Source: Pigmentiphaga kullae (GTDB taxonomy: Bacteria; Pseudomonadota; Gammaproteobacteria; Burkholderiales; Burkholderiaceae_B). From it: DNA of 64,000 nucleotides. Position numbers and translations under genes: made by a program. This document shows, piece by piece, positions 14,170 through 23,172 of this stretch. The DNA lies in assembly GCF_004216695.1 (NCBI RefSeq), contig NZ_SGXC01000002.1:558001-622000 (forward strand), written 5' to 3'. Positions within the stretch are counted from its first letter, which is position 1. Each line of letters opens with the position of its first letter. The notes beneath the pieces were generated by a model. The model saw nothing but the letters and a program-made list of their open reading frames with translations, had not been told where the DNA came from and made no database searches.

Positions 14170-17100
14170 CGCGAGCGTTCTGCCCGCGGCCGATGCGCCC
14201 TTCGTCGGGCGCCGGCAGGAGCGGGTCGAGGACACGGCGCTGCTGTCCGGGCGCGGCGCCTATGGCGACGATCTGCCGGTCAAGCCGGGCACGCTGCACG
14301 CCGCCATCCTGAGGTCGCCCCATGCCCACGCGCAGGTGCTGCGCATCGATACGGATGCCGCCGAGGCCCATCCGGGCGTCAGGGCGGTGCTGATGGGCAC
14401 GGACGTGAAGCGCTGGTCGCAGCCTTTCGTCGTGGGCGTGAAGTCCCCCATGGAGCATTGGTCGCTGGCCCAGGACCGGGTGCGCTACGTGGGCGAGCCG
14501 GTCGCCGTCGTGGTGGCCGAGGACCGCTATGTCGCCGAGGACGCGCTGGAGCTGATCCGCGTCGACTACGAGGTGCTGCCGGTAGCCGTGGAAATCGAGG
14601 CGGCCATTGCCGAGGATGCGCCGGTGCTGCATCCGGCGGTGGGCAGCAACGTCGTCAGCGACCGCAGCTTCAGTTATGGCGAACCGGACGCCGCCTTCGC
14701 CGCGGCCGAACACCGCGTCGAACTGACCGTCCACTACCCGCGCAACTCCTGCACGCCCATCGAAGGGGCGGTGGTGATCGCCGAACATCTGGCGGGCGAC
14801 GACGGCTACGAGGTCAGCTCCAATTTCATGGGGCCGTTCTCGCTGCATTCGGTCATGGCGCTGGCGCTGAAGATCCCCGGAACGCGTCTGCGCCACAAGC
14901 TGCCGCGCGACTCGGGCGGCAGCTTCGGCGTGAAGCAGAGCGTGTTTCCGTACGTGGTGCTGATGTGCCTGGCGTCCCGCAAGGCGGGCGCGCCCGTGAA
15001 GTGGGTGGAGGACCGCCTGGAGCACCTGGTGGCCGCGACCTCGGCGACGTCTCGCCTGTGCACGATCGAGGCGGCCGTGGACGGCGAGGGGCGGATCAGC
15101 GCGCTGTCCTACGACCAGTTCGATGACGTGGGCGGCTACCTGCGAGCCCCCGAGCCGGCCACGTTCTATCGCATGCACGGCTGCCTGACGGGCGCCTATG
15201 CGATTCCCAACCTGAAGGTGCGCAACCGCGTGGTGCTGACCAATCGCACGCCCGCCGGGCTGGTGCGCGGCTTCGGCGGCCCTCAGGTGTATTTCGCGCT
15301 GGAACGCCTGGTGCAGCGCATCGCGCAGCAACTGGGCATCGATCCGCTGGTGGTGTACCGGCGCAATTTCGTGCAGCCCGGGGCGTTTCCCTACCGCGCG
15401 GCGGCCGGCGCCTTGCTGGACTCCGGCAACTATCCGCTGGCGATCGAGATGGCCGGGCGCGAAGGCGGGCTGGACGAACTGCTGCAACGGCGCGACGCCG
15501 CCAGGGCAGAGGGCAGGTTGTACGGCATCGGCTATGCCGCGATCGTGGAGCCTTCCATCTCCAACATGGGCTACATCAGCACGGTCATGACGGCGGAGCA
15601 GCGCGCCAAGGCCGGCCCCAAGAACGGCGCCACCGCCAGCGCCACCGTCGGCATCGACCCGCTGGGCGGGGTGACGGTGGTGGTGGCTTCCTCGCCGGCG
15701 GGGCAGGGGCACATGACGGTGTGCGCGCAGGTCGTCGCGGACGTGTTCGGCCTGGTGCCGCAGCAGGTGACCGTGAACGTGGACTTCGACACGCAGAAGG
15801 ATGCCTGGTCGGTCGCCGCGGGCAATTACTCCAGCCGCTTCGCCGGCGCGGTGGCGGGCACGGTGCATCTGGCGGCCAGCCGGCTGCGCGACAAGGTGGC
15901 GCGCATCGTCGCTCATCAACTGGCGTGCGATCCGGCCGATGTGGTGTTCGCCGGTGGCAAGGTGGGCCTGCCGGACGTGCCGGGCAAGATGCTGGCGTTC
16001 GCGCGCGCGGCCAGCAGCGCGCACTGGGCGCCGGGACAGTTGCCGGAGGGCGAATCGCCGGGGCTGCGGGTGACCGAGTTCTGGACGCCGCCCCAGTTGA
16101 CCGCGCCGGACGAGCAGGACCGTGTCAATACTTCCGCGGCCTACGGATTCGCCTTCGACATCTGCGCGGTCGAGATCGACCGCGACACCGGACGCGTGCG
16201 CATCGATCGCTACGTCACCACGCACGACGCGGGCAAGCTGCTCAACCCCGCGCTGGCGGACGGCCAGATCCGTGGGGCCTTCGCCCAGGGGCTGGGTGCC
16301 GCGCTGATGGAGGAGTTCCGTTACGCCGGAGACGGCAGCTTCCAGTCCGGTACCTTCGCCGATTATCTGGTGCCGACCACCTGCGAGGTGCCGGACCCCG
16401 TCATCGTGCACCTGGAAACGCCGTCGCCGTTCACCCCGCTGGGGGCCAAGGGGCTGGGCGAGGGCAACAACATGAGCACGCCGGTGTGCGTGGCCAATGC
16501 CGTCGCCGATGCCCTGGCGCCGATCCGGGGCGCCTGCGACGTCCGGCTGCCGCTGACGCCGCTCAAGGTCATGGAGCTGATCGGGTTCGACGATCCGCCG
16601 CCCAGCGGCGGCGCGCGCGCGGCCTCGGCGCCGTCCGCGAGTCCCGCCGCGCCGGGAAGCGGCTCGGGCAAGGCCCTGTCCGCCACCGGCAGCGTGCAGA
16701 TCGCCGCGACGCCCGAGGTCGTCTTCAACGTGCTGCTCGATCCGCAGGCCCTGGCCAAGGTAGTGCCGGGCTGCCATTCGCTGGAGGCAATCGGCGAGAA
16801 CCGCTATCGCGCCGACGTGACGGTGGGCGTGGGCATGATCAAGGCCCGCTACGCGGCCGAGATCGCGCTGTCGGAACTCGATCCGCCGCATTCCCTGCGC
16901 CTGGCCGGTTCGGGCAGCTCGTCGCTGGGCGCGGCGCGCGGCAGCGGCAAGGTGCGGCTCGAGCCCAACGAAGGCGGCACGCGCCTCGTCTACGACTACA
17001 GCGCCGAGGTCAGCGGCAAGGTGGCCGCCGTGGGCAGCCGGATGCTGGAGGGAGCGGCCAAGATCGTCCTGGCGCAATTGTTTGAACAACTGGGCCGGCA

Positions 17101-17185
17101 GGCCAGCGGGCAGCCGGCCCGGGCCGGATCGCGCGGCTGGTGGCGCAAGCTGCTGGCGCTGTTCGGATGGAGGGGGGCGGCATGA
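14162..17185 (+). CDS. Xanthine dehydrogenase-family molybdopterin subunit fused to a CoxG/SRPBCC domain
   Basis: The 1007-residue large subunit binds molybdopterin cytosine dinucleotide and hydroxylates a substrate with water. Residues about 20-130 are the a/b hammerhead domain and 145-800 the cofactor domain, with the catalytic glutamate in AKGLGEGNN (E767). After an Ala/Ser/Pro linker comes a CoxG-like SRPBCC domain (about 838-985), normally a separate membrane-recruitment protein in CO dehydrogenase clusters, then a basic/hydrophobic tail. The CO dehydrogenase signature AYxCSFR is absent; the matching place reads GLVRGFGG, so an organic substrate (aldehyde, aromatic or N-heterocycle) is likelier. 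It overlaps the FAD-subunit gene by four bases. Confidence 0.88.
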   Translation: MSDASVLPAADAPFVGRRQERVEDTALLSGRGAYGDDLPVKPGTLHAAILRSPHAHAQVLRIDTDAAEAHPGVRAVLMGTDVKRWSQPFVVGVKSPMEHWSLAQDRVRYVGEPVAVVVAEDRYVAEDALELIRVDYEVLPVAVEIEAAIAEDAPVLHPAVGSNVVSDRSFSYGEPDAAFAAAEHRVELTVHYPRNSCTPIEGAVVIAEHLAGDDGYEVSSNFMGPFSLHSVMALALKIPGTRLRHKLPRDSGGSFGVKQSVFPYVVLMCLASRKAGAPVKWVEDRLEHLVAATSATSRLCTIEAAVDGEGRISALSYDQFDDVGGYLRAPEPATFYRMHGCLTGAYAIPNLKVRNRVVLTNRTPAGLVRGFGGPQVYFALERLVQRIAQQLGIDPLVVYRRNFVQPGAFPYRAAAGALLDSGNYPLAIEMAGREGGLDELLQRRDAARAEGRLYGIGYAAIVEPSISNMGYISTVMTAEQRAKAGPKNGATASATVGIDPLGGVTVVVASSPAGQGHMTVCAQVVADVFGLVPQQVTVNVDFDTQKDAWSVAAGNYSSRFAGAVAGTVHLAASRLRDKVARIVAHQLACDPADVVFAGGKVGLPDVPGKMLAFARAASSAHWAPGQLPEGESPGLRVTEFWTPPQLTAPDEQDRVNTSAAYGFAFDICAVEIDRDTGRVRIDRYVTTHDAGKLLNPALADGQIRGAFAQGLGAALMEEFRYAGDGSFQSGTFADYLVPTTCEVPDPVIVHLETPSPFTPLGAKGLGEGNNMSTPVCVANAVADALAPIRGACDVRLPLTPLKVMELIGFDDPPPSGGARAASAPSASPAAPGSGSGKALSATGSVQIAATPEVVFNVLLDPQALAKVVPGCHSLEAIGENRYRADVTVGVGMIKARYAAEIALSELDPPHSLRLAGSGSSSLGAARGSGKVRLEPNEGGTRLVYDYSAEVSGKVAAVGSRMLEGAAKIVLAQLFEQLGRQASGQPARAGSRGWWRKLLALFGWRGAA

Positions 17186-18021
17186 AGCCGGCGGCTTTCG
17201 ATTACGTGCGCCTGGAGGACGAGGCGCAGGCCTGCGACCTGCTGGCGCGGCATGGCGACGAAGCCCGCATCCTGGCGGGCGGGCAATCGCTGATCACGGT
17301 GCTGAACATGCGCCTGGCGCAGCCGTCGGTGCTGCTGGACGTCTCGCGCTGCAAGGCGCTGGACTACGTGAAGGTGACGGATCGCATGCTGGAAGTGGGG
17401 GCCGCGGCCACCCAGGCCAGCGTGGAATGGCGGCCGGACCTGGCCGGCGAGGTGCCGCTGCTGGCCTGTGCCTTTCCCTATATCTCGCATTTCCAGGTGC
17501 GCAACCGGGGCACCGTGTGCGGCTCGGTCGCGCACGCCGATCCCAGCGCGGAACTGCCGCTGTGCCTGGCGCTGCTGGGGGGGGAAGTGGTGCTGTCCTC
17601 CAGGCGCGGCCGCCGGACCCTGGCTGCCCGGGATTTCTTCCAGGGCATGCTCACGACGGCCCGCGCCGGCGACGAACTGATCGCCTGCGTGCGCTATCCG
17701 CTGGGCGTCGCGGGCACGGGCTACGCGTTCGAGGAGTTCTCGCTGCGCCACGGCGATTTCGCCATCGCCGCCTGCGCGGCCGCCGTCAGCAGGGACGCCA
17801 TCCGCCTGGGCGTGGGCGGTGTGGCGGACCGTCCGACCGTCGTGCAATGGCCGCGCCTGCCGAAGCCGGAGCTGGAAACCGCCATCAACGATTTCGCCTG
17901 GACGCTGGGCGCGCAGGACGATGCGCACGCCAGCGCCGCCTACCGCCGGAGGCTGGTGCGGCAACTGGCGGCCCGGGCCATCGCGACCGCCGCGTCGCGG
18001 GCGCAAGGAGACACGCCATGA
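17182..18021 (+). CDS. Molybdenum hydroxylase FAD-binding subunit (CoxM-type)
   Basis: A 279-residue subunit that passes electrons from the iron-sulfur centres to FAD. The two FAD motifs are ILAGGQSL (30-37) and TVCGSVAHADPSAELP (111-126); the second has Cys instead of Gly in the usual TxGG. The start at 17182 forms ATGA with the stop of the large subunit, and the gene ends in another ATGA overlap with the 2Fe-2S gene, so the three subunits are made together in equal amounts. The order large-FAD-FeS differs from the M-S-L order of carboxydotroph CO dehydrogenase. The usual length is near 280-290, so it is complete. Confidence 0.9.
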   Translation: MKPAAFDYVRLEDEAQACDLLARHGDEARILAGGQSLITVLNMRLAQPSVLLDVSRCKALDYVKVTDRMLEVGAAATQASVEWRPDLAGEVPLLACAFPYISHFQVRNRGTVCGSVAHADPSAELPLCLALLGGEVVLSSRRGRRTLAARDFFQGMLTTARAGDELIACVRYPLGVAGTGYAFEEFSLRHGDFAIAACAAAVSRDAIRLGVGGVADRPTVVQWPRLPKPELETAINDFAWTLGAQDDAHASAAYRRRLVRQLAARAIATAASRAQGDTP

Positions 18022-18506
18022 GCATGGAAAAGACCCATCGCATCCGCTGCACGCTGAACGGCCGGCAGCGCGAGGGCACGGCCGAGAGCCGCATGTTGTT
18101 GTCGGATTTCCTGCGGCACGAACTGGGCGCCACCGGCACCCACGTGGGGTGCGAGCACGGCGTGTGCGGCGCCTGCACGGTGCGCATCGACGGCGTGGCG
18201 GGCCGCTCGTGCCTGACGCTGGCCGTCCAGGCGGACGGCTGCGAGGTGGACACGGTCGAAGGCCTGGCGCGCGACGGCGAGCTGAGCGACCTGCAACAGG
18301 CTTTCCGCCGGCACCACGCGCTGCAATGCGGTTTCTGCACCGCGGGCATCCTGATGTCGTGCGACGACTTCCTGGAGCGCGTGCCGGATCCGACCGAGCA
18401 GCAGGTGCGGGACATGCTTTCGGGCCACCTGTGCCGATGCACCGGCTACACGCCCATCGTGCAGGCCGTCCTGGACGTGGCCGCTGCGCGCAACAAGAAC
18501 ACATAG
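18018..18506 (+). CDS. Molybdenum hydroxylase 2Fe-2S subunit (CoxS-type)
   Basis: A 162-residue iron-sulfur subunit. The plant-ferredoxin-type cluster uses C45, C50, C53 and C65 (GCEHGVCGAC, then RSC), and the second, helical cluster uses C104, C107, C139 and C141 (CGFC, then CRC). All eight ligands are present. It carries electrons from the molybdenum site to the FAD subunit. The ATG at 18018 overlaps the preceding stop. Its own TAG (18504-18506) overlaps the AGGAGG that serves the acyl-CoA ligase gene, which ties the hydroxylase to CoA activation of its product. Confidence 0.93.
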   Translation: MSMEKTHRIRCTLNGRQREGTAESRMLLSDFLRHELGATGTHVGCEHGVCGACTVRIDGVAGRSCLTLAVQADGCEVDTVEGLARDGELSDLQQAFRRHHALQCGFCTAGILMSCDDFLERVPDPTEQQVRDMLSGHLCRCTGYTPIVQAVLDVAAARNKNT

Positions 18507-18516
18507 GAGGCATCTG

Positions 18517-20043
18517 ATGCTGGATTTGGGACGTACATTCCTGCAAAGCGTGGAGCGCAACCCGGACGCGATCGCGGTCGTGGACGGCGATACCCGCCTG
18601 ACATACGCCGCATGGCTGGAGCAGATCCTGCGCGTGGCGCAAGGTTTGAACGAACTGGGGCTCGGGCACGGCGACCACCTGCTGGTGGTGTTGCAGAACC
18701 GCCTGGAGATGGCGACGCTGCACTGGGCCTGCCAGTTCCTGGGGGTGATCGTCACGCCCTTGAACTGGCGCGCCAAGCCCGAGGAAATCGACTACTGCCT
18801 GATCGATGCGTCGGCCAAGGCTCTCGTCTATGAAGAGGTCAGCGCCGAAGCGGTGGCGCAGTCGGCCGAGGCTTCCAACGTGCCGCGCGTCGTGGTCGGC
18901 GCGGACGAGGGGGCGACCCATGCGTACGCCGGCCTGCTCGCCGCACGGCGCTGGACGGCCGGCCCGCGCGCCACGGCGGACGACATTTCGCTGATGCTCT
19001 ACACGTCGGGAACGACCGGCAAGCCCAAGGGGGTGCCGCGCCGCCATCGCCAGGAACGGGCGGCCGCGCTGGGCCACGTGGCACAGAACCAGTACGGAAT
19101 AGGCGAATGCACGCTGGGCGTGATGCCGCTCTATCACACCATGGGCGTGCGGTCGCTGCTGGCCATGGCGTTGGTGGACGGGTGCTTCGTATGCCTGCCG
19201 CGCTTCTCGCCGGCGACCGCGCTGGCCCTGATCCAGCGCGAACGGGTCAGCAACCTGTACCTGGTGCCGACGCTCTATCACGACCTGCTGGCGCACGCGG
19301 ACTTCGCGGGCACCGACATTTCCAGCGTCCGCAAGCTGGGCTTCGCCGGGGCGCCCATGCACGACGCGCTGCTGTTGCGCCTGGACGAGGCGTTTCAGCC
19401 GGAACTGTTCGTCAATCACTACGGCAGCTCCGAGGTCTACACCATGGCGGTCAACCCCGACGCCCGCCGCAAGCCCGGCAGCGCGGGGCGCGCGGGCATC
19501 AATACGCGCCTGCGCCTGGTGCGGCTGGAGACGACGAATCCCGACGACCTGGCGCCGCGTGGCACGGAAGGGCAGATCGTCGCCGACCTGGCGGGGGACG
19601 AGGCGTTCGAGGGCTATTGGAACCGGCCCGACGCCAACGCCAAGTCGCTGCACGGCGGCTGGTACTTCACCGGCGACACCGGCTACCTGGACGAGGACGG
19701 CGAACTGCACGTGACCGGCCGGGTGGACGACATGATCATCAGCGGTGGCGAGAACATCTCGCCGGTCGACATCGAGTCGGTGCTGTCCCTGCATCCGGGC
19801 GTGGACGAGGTCGCCGTGGCGGGCCTGCGCGACGAGCGCTGGGGGCAGCGCGTCGTCGCGTTCATCAAGCGCAAGGGGCCGGTCGACGGCGAGGCGCTGG
19901 ACGCCTATTGCCGCGGCACCGATCTCGCCAATTTCAAGCGTCCGCGGGAATACGTCTTCGTCAGCGAGATTCCCAAGTCCCCCGTGGGGAAGATCCTGCG
20001 CCGCAAGCTGACGGCCGGCGAGTTCGAGCCGGACCGCTCCTGA
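18517..20043 (+). CDS. AMP-binding acyl-CoA ligase
   Basis: A 508-residue adenylate-forming ligase that activates a carboxylic acid to its CoA thioester with ATP. The P-loop-like A3 motif YTSGTTGKPKG is at 162-172, the hinge motif GRVDDMIISGGE is near 402-413 and the catalytic lysine lies in SPVGKILRR (K492). It follows the hydroxylase subunits with an optimal AGGAGG six bases before the ATG. A route in which the hydroxylase makes or modifies an acid that is then CoA-activated and passed to the crotonase downstream is plausible. The acid could be aromatic or aliphatic; sequence alone does not decide. Confidence 0.9.
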   Translation: MLDLGRTFLQSVERNPDAIAVVDGDTRLTYAAWLEQILRVAQGLNELGLGHGDHLLVVLQNRLEMATLHWACQFLGVIVTPLNWRAKPEEIDYCLIDASAKALVYEEVSAEAVAQSAEASNVPRVVVGADEGATHAYAGLLAARRWTAGPRATADDISLMLYTSGTTGKPKGVPRRHRQERAAALGHVAQNQYGIGECTLGVMPLYHTMGVRSLLAMALVDGCFVCLPRFSPATALALIQRERVSNLYLVPTLYHDLLAHADFAGTDISSVRKLGFAGAPMHDALLLRLDEAFQPELFVNHYGSSEVYTMAVNPDARRKPGSAGRAGINTRLRLVRLETTNPDDLAPRGTEGQIVADLAGDEAFEGYWNRPDANAKSLHGGWYFTGDTGYLDEDGELHVTGRVDDMIISGGENISPVDIESVLSLHPGVDEVAVAGLRDERWGQRVVAFIKRKGPVDGEALDAYCRGTDLANFKRPREYVFVSEIPKSPVGKILRRKLTAGEFEPDRS

Positions 20044-20082
20044 TCCCGACATCCCGTGCATGACCTACTGAAGGATATCTCC

Positions 20083-20889
20083 ATGCCCAAGCTCAACCAT
20101 CCGGCCCAAACCCTGCTCGAACAACTCGACGGCTTCGACGTGATCGTCGATGCCGAGCGCGAGCGCGCCGACATCGTCCTGAAGCGCCCCCCGTTCAACA
20201 TCATCACCATGCCCGAGCGCGAGCAGCTGCGCCTGGTGTTCGAGGCGCTGGACGAGGATCCGCGCGTGCGCGTGATCGTGCTGCGCGCCGAAGGCGAGCA
20301 TTTCTCCAGCGGCGGCGACATCCGCGGCTTCCTGGAGGCGTCGCCCGAGCACGTCTCCAAGCTGGCCTGGAACATCGCGGCGCCGGCCCGCTGTTCCAAG
20401 CCCGTGATCGCCGCCAATCGCGGCTATTGCTTCGGCGTGGGATTCGAGATTTCGCTTGCCTGCGACTTCCGCATCGCCAGCGTCACGGCGCAATACGCGC
20501 TGCCCGAGCAGAAGCTGGGGCAGATTCCCGGGTCGGGCGGCTCGGCGCGCCTGCAAAGCATGATCGGTATCGCCCGCACCAAGGACGTCGTGATGCGCTC
20601 GCGCCGCATACCGGGTCAGCAGGCCTACGACTGGGGCTTCGTGGTCGAGTGCGTGGCCGACGACCAGCTCGAGGCCGCCACCGACAAGCTGGTGGACGAA
20701 CTGCGCGGCTTCTCGCCGCTGGCGCAGCGCACGGTCAAGAAGCTGCTGAACGACTCGGAAGATTCGCCGGTGTCCATCGCCATCGAACTCGAGGGCCATT
20801 GCTACAGCCGCCTGCGAACCTCCGAGGATTTCCGCGAAGGCGTCGAGGCGTTCCACGCCAAGCGCAAGCCGCACTGGCAAGGCCGTTAA
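20083..20889 (+). CDS. Enoyl-CoA hydratase/isomerase (crotonase family)
   Basis: A 268-residue crotonase. The oxyanion-hole segments are FSSGGDIRGF (74-83) and GYCFGVGFE (114-122). Both glutamates used by classical enoyl-CoA hydratase are present: E122 in GFEISLACD and E142 in LPEQKLGQIPG, 20 residues apart as in rat hydratase (E144/E164). A true hydratase activity on the CoA ester made by the preceding ligase is therefore likely. Start 20083 follows AAGGATATCTCC; a frame nine codons longer begins in the 3' end of the ligase region and is not preferred. Part of the 14.1-22.3 kb operon. Confidence 0.9.
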   Translation: MPKLNHPAQTLLEQLDGFDVIVDAERERADIVLKRPPFNIITMPEREQLRLVFEALDEDPRVRVIVLRAEGEHFSSGGDIRGFLEASPEHVSKLAWNIAAPARCSKPVIAANRGYCFGVGFEISLACDFRIASVTAQYALPEQKLGQIPGSGGSARLQSMIGIARTKDVVMRSRRIPGQQAYDWGFVVECVADDQLEAATDKLVDELRGFSPLAQRTVKKLLNDSEDSPVSIAIELEGHCYSRLRTSEDFREGVEAFHAKRKPHWQGR

Positions 20890-20925
20890 GCCAGCGCGAC
20901 GCCTCATTCCAACAACGGAGACATC

Positions 20926-22275
20926 ATGAATACGACTACGGATACCGTTGCGGGTCCGCGCGGCTCGGCCGCCGATCCCGCGCAGTCGCGCAAGGCCTTC
21001 ATGGCGGGCCTGGCCTCTACCTTCGGGTGGGCGCTGGACCTGTTCGACCTGTTCATCCTGCTGTACGTGGCGCCCATCATCGGGCGGTTGTTCTTTCCCT
21101 CGGACAAACCGACCCTGTCACTGGCGGCGGTCTACGCCTCGTTCGCGGTGGCGCTGCTGGTGCGGCCCCTGGGCTCGGCCGTGTTCGGCGCCTATGCCGA
21201 CAAGCACGGACGAAAGCGGGCGTTGATGATCTCGATGGTGGGCGTGGGGCTGAGCACGGCGGCGTTCGGCCTGTTGCCGACCATCCACCAGGCCGGCGTG
21301 ATCGCGCCCGTCATCTTCCTGGCGCTGCGCATCGTGCAGGGCCTGTTCGTGGGCGGCATCGTGGCCTCGACGCACACCATAGGCACGGAGTCGATCGCGC
21401 CGCGCCACCGCGGCCTGATGTCGGGGCTGGTGGGCAGCGGCGGAGCCGGCATGGGTGCGCTGATGGCCTCCATCGTGTACTTCGCGCTGTCCTACGTATT
21501 CCCCGGCGACCGCTTCGACCAGATCGGCTGGCGCGTCATGTTCTTCTCGGGCCTGATCAGCACGGTCTTCGGCCTGGTGATGTACCGGCTGCTGGATGAA
21601 ACGCCTTCCTTCAAGAAGCTCCAGGCAGAGCGCGCCCGGCAGAAGGACGGGGCGGCCAGGCAGGCGTCCCCGCTGAAGACGCTGTTCGCGGGCGAGTACC
21701 GCAACGTGCTGCTGGTCAACCTGCTGATCACCTTCGGTGGCGGCGCGACCTATTACATCACCGCCGGCTATCTGCCGACGCTGCTGAAACTGGTCGCGAA
21801 CGTGCCCCACGAAAGCTCGGCGCTGATCCTGATGATCAGCTCGGTGGGCACCATCGTCGGCGCGCTGGCTTTCGGCGCCCTGAGCGACATCATCGGCCGC
21901 AAGAAGACCTTCTACGCGCTGGGCGTCTTCTGCCTGGTGCTGCTGCCGTACCTGTTCCTGCTCATCGCCAAGCCCGCATTCCTGTCGCGGATCACGATGA
22001 TCGCCTCGGCCATCGCCCTCTTGGGCGGCGCCATCATCGCGCCCGTCATGATCTTCCTGAACGAACGCTTCCCGGCCAAGATGCGCGCCAGCGGCACGGG
22101 GTTGTCCTGGAACATCGGTTTCGCCGTCGGCGGCATGATGCCCACGGTGGTTTCGCTCCTGAGCGGTTCGCCGCAGGACATCCCCCATGTCCTGGCCATC
22201 ACCTCGGCCTTGCTGGCGGTGGTCTATCTGGTGGGTGCCAAGGTCGCGCCCGAGACCCAGGGCCAGTTCGACTAG
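20926..22275 (+). CDS. MFS permease (metabolite:proton symporter type)
   Basis: A 449-residue major facilitator with twelve predicted helices in two halves. The loop 2-3 signature is present as GAYADKHGRKRALM (about 87-100), as is its repeat GALSDIIGRKKTF (about 319-331). The larger cytoplasmic loop at about 225-250 separates the halves. This pattern fits the metabolite:H+ symporter subfamily that takes up aromatic and organic acids. As last gene of the hydroxylase/CoA-ligase/crotonase run, it likely imports the pathway's substrate. GGAG sits nine bases before the ATG. Confidence 0.88.
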   Translation: MNTTTDTVAGPRGSAADPAQSRKAFMAGLASTFGWALDLFDLFILLYVAPIIGRLFFPSDKPTLSLAAVYASFAVALLVRPLGSAVFGAYADKHGRKRALMISMVGVGLSTAAFGLLPTIHQAGVIAPVIFLALRIVQGLFVGGIVASTHTIGTESIAPRHRGLMSGLVGSGGAGMGALMASIVYFALSYVFPGDRFDQIGWRVMFFSGLISTVFGLVMYRLLDETPSFKKLQAERARQKDGAARQASPLKTLFAGEYRNVLLVNLLITFGGGATYYITAGYLPTLLKLVANVPHESSALILMISSVGTIVGALAFGALSDIIGRKKTFYALGVFCLVLLPYLFLLIAKPAFLSRITMIASAIALLGGAIIAPVMIFLNERFPAKMRASGTGLSWNIGFAVGGMMPTVVSLLSGSPQDIPHVLAITSALLAVVYLVGAKVAPETQGQFD

Positions 22276-22303
22276 GACGGAGGCGGCTGGGCGAACATGG
22301 GAT

Positions 22304-22705
22304 CTACGCCCCCGCCGCGGGAGCTTCGCTGGTGATCACCGCGCCGTTGCGCATGACCTTGGTGACCGGCGTATTGGCCACGATCTCCAGCAGCCGTTTC
22401 CATTGCTCGGCGGTGAGCGGCTGGTCCGAATACAGCCTGCGATGGATGTGCGCCGTGCCCTGCTCGTCGAAGCGCAGGGCCAGTTCGGCGCGAAATTCGC
22501 CCAGGTTCCAGCCCTTGCGCTGCGCGTACATGCGCAGCGTGATCGCGGTGCAGGCGGACAGCGATGCCAGGTAGTAGTCGAAGGGCGCGGGAGCGCCGCC
22601 CTGGCCGCCCAAGGACTTGGGCTCGTCGGTGTTCAGGCCGAAGGGGCCGGCCTGGATGTGGTGCTGGTAGTCGGTGCCGGTGGAGACGATGGTGGCCTTG
22701 TGCAT
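22304..22705 (-). CDS. OsmC-family peroxiredoxin-like protein
   Basis: A 133-residue OsmC/Ohr-fold protein. The family's peroxidatic cysteine lies in LSACTAITLRMYAQRKGW (C near residue 52). The second cysteine at about 120 of Ohr is not visible (VTKVMRNGAVI in its place), so it belongs with the OsmC-like/YhfA branch rather than the two-cysteine organic hydroperoxide reductases, and its peroxidase activity is uncertain. It converges on the MFS permease gene, 28 bases apart. No regulator of the OhrR type is adjacent. Confidence 0.85.
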   Translation of the reverse strand: MHKATIVSTGTDYQHHIQAGPFGLNTDEPKSLGGQGGAPAPFDYYLASLSACTAITLRMYAQRKGWNLGEFRAELALRFDEQGTAHIHRRLYSDQPLTAEQWKRLLEIVANTPVTKVMRNGAVITSEAPAAGA

Positions 22706-22715
22706 GGCGGGTCCT

Positions 22716-23090
22716 TCAGGAAATGGAGTCGAGCCGTACCCAGTCGGCGGTTTCCATGACGTAGGGCGCGAACAGGTAGTCCTGGATCCGGGTCACGCCT
22801 TCCGCGCGCCACGTAAGCAGGACGAAGTGTACGGGGCGGTCCATGGGGCCGCGGGCGTCATAGACCAGCATCGCAGGCCGTCCTTCGACCGCGCGCAGCG
22901 CTGGAGGACCGCCAGTTGCAGGAAGGTCCGGAACCCTATCGCGACGATGTCGGATTGGGGGCCTTCCATTCCGGGTTCCATGTCTTCGATCAACGGTACC
23001 TCCTGGGTCCGGGCCCGGGCGCGCAGGAAGTCCAGGCTGGCGTTGTGCGCGACGCGGAACAGCCAGCCTTCGACGTTGGCGATGTCCGCG
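22716..23090 (-). pseudogene. Remnant of an ECF-type RNA polymerase sigma factor gene
   Basis: Two pieces of one sigma gene can be read on the minus strand. From about 23086 to 22898 the frame gives NVEGWLFRVAHNASLDFLRAR through RTFLQLAVLQR, the end of sigma region 2 and the linker into region 4. From about 22898 to the stop at 22716-22718, in another frame, it gives RPAMLVYDARGPMDRPVHF through QDYLFAPYVMET, matching the C-terminal extension of this sigma group (RPAVLV..YFVLLEW..IRDFRYARY as I recall it). Everything between, including the region 4 helix-turn-helix, is missing, and so is the N-terminal part of region 2, where AT-rich DNA begins instead. The gene cannot be functional. Confidence 0.75.
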
Positions 23091-23108
23091 GCGGACGTAT
23101 TCGAATAT

Positions 23109-23129
23109 CGGATATTTGACATATATCCG
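23109..23129. promoter_or_regulatory. Inverted repeat over the -35 box of the HipB-like gene
   Basis: CGGATAT (23109-23115) and ATATCCG (23123-23129) are perfect inverted arms around a seven-base centre that carries the -35 box. E. coli HipB binds TATCC/GGATA half-sites, here in the opposite order. An autoregulatory operator is likely. Confidence 0.6.
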
Positions 23130-23143
23130 TACTGAAATATTAT
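23116..23143 (+). promoter_or_regulatory. Promoter of the HipB-like regulator gene
   Basis: TTGACA at 23116-23121, a 16-base spacer and TATTAT at 23138-23143 make a near-consensus sigma-70 promoter in an AT-rich island unlike the surrounding GC-rich DNA. It reads into the HTH gene starting at 23173. Confidence 0.7.
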
Positions 23144-23172
23144 GGATTTACCCGTATTCCAGGTATTTTCCA

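Noticed and set aside
14039-17089. Open frame of 1016 codons on the minus strand
   Set aside because: It is the antisense shadow of the hydroxylase large subunit: composition is Arg/His/Gln-rich with no domain, and the plus-strand frame has a complete enzyme. Similar shadows on the minus strand at 16996-20061, 30596-32884 and 48317-50839 were rejected for the same reason.
14162-18506. Aerobic carbon monoxide dehydrogenase (CoxLMS)
   Set aside because: The CoxL signature AYxCSFR is not present; the matching site reads GLVRGFGG. Gene order and neighbours (CoA ligase, hydratase) also differ, so only a general molybdenum hydroxylase call is kept.
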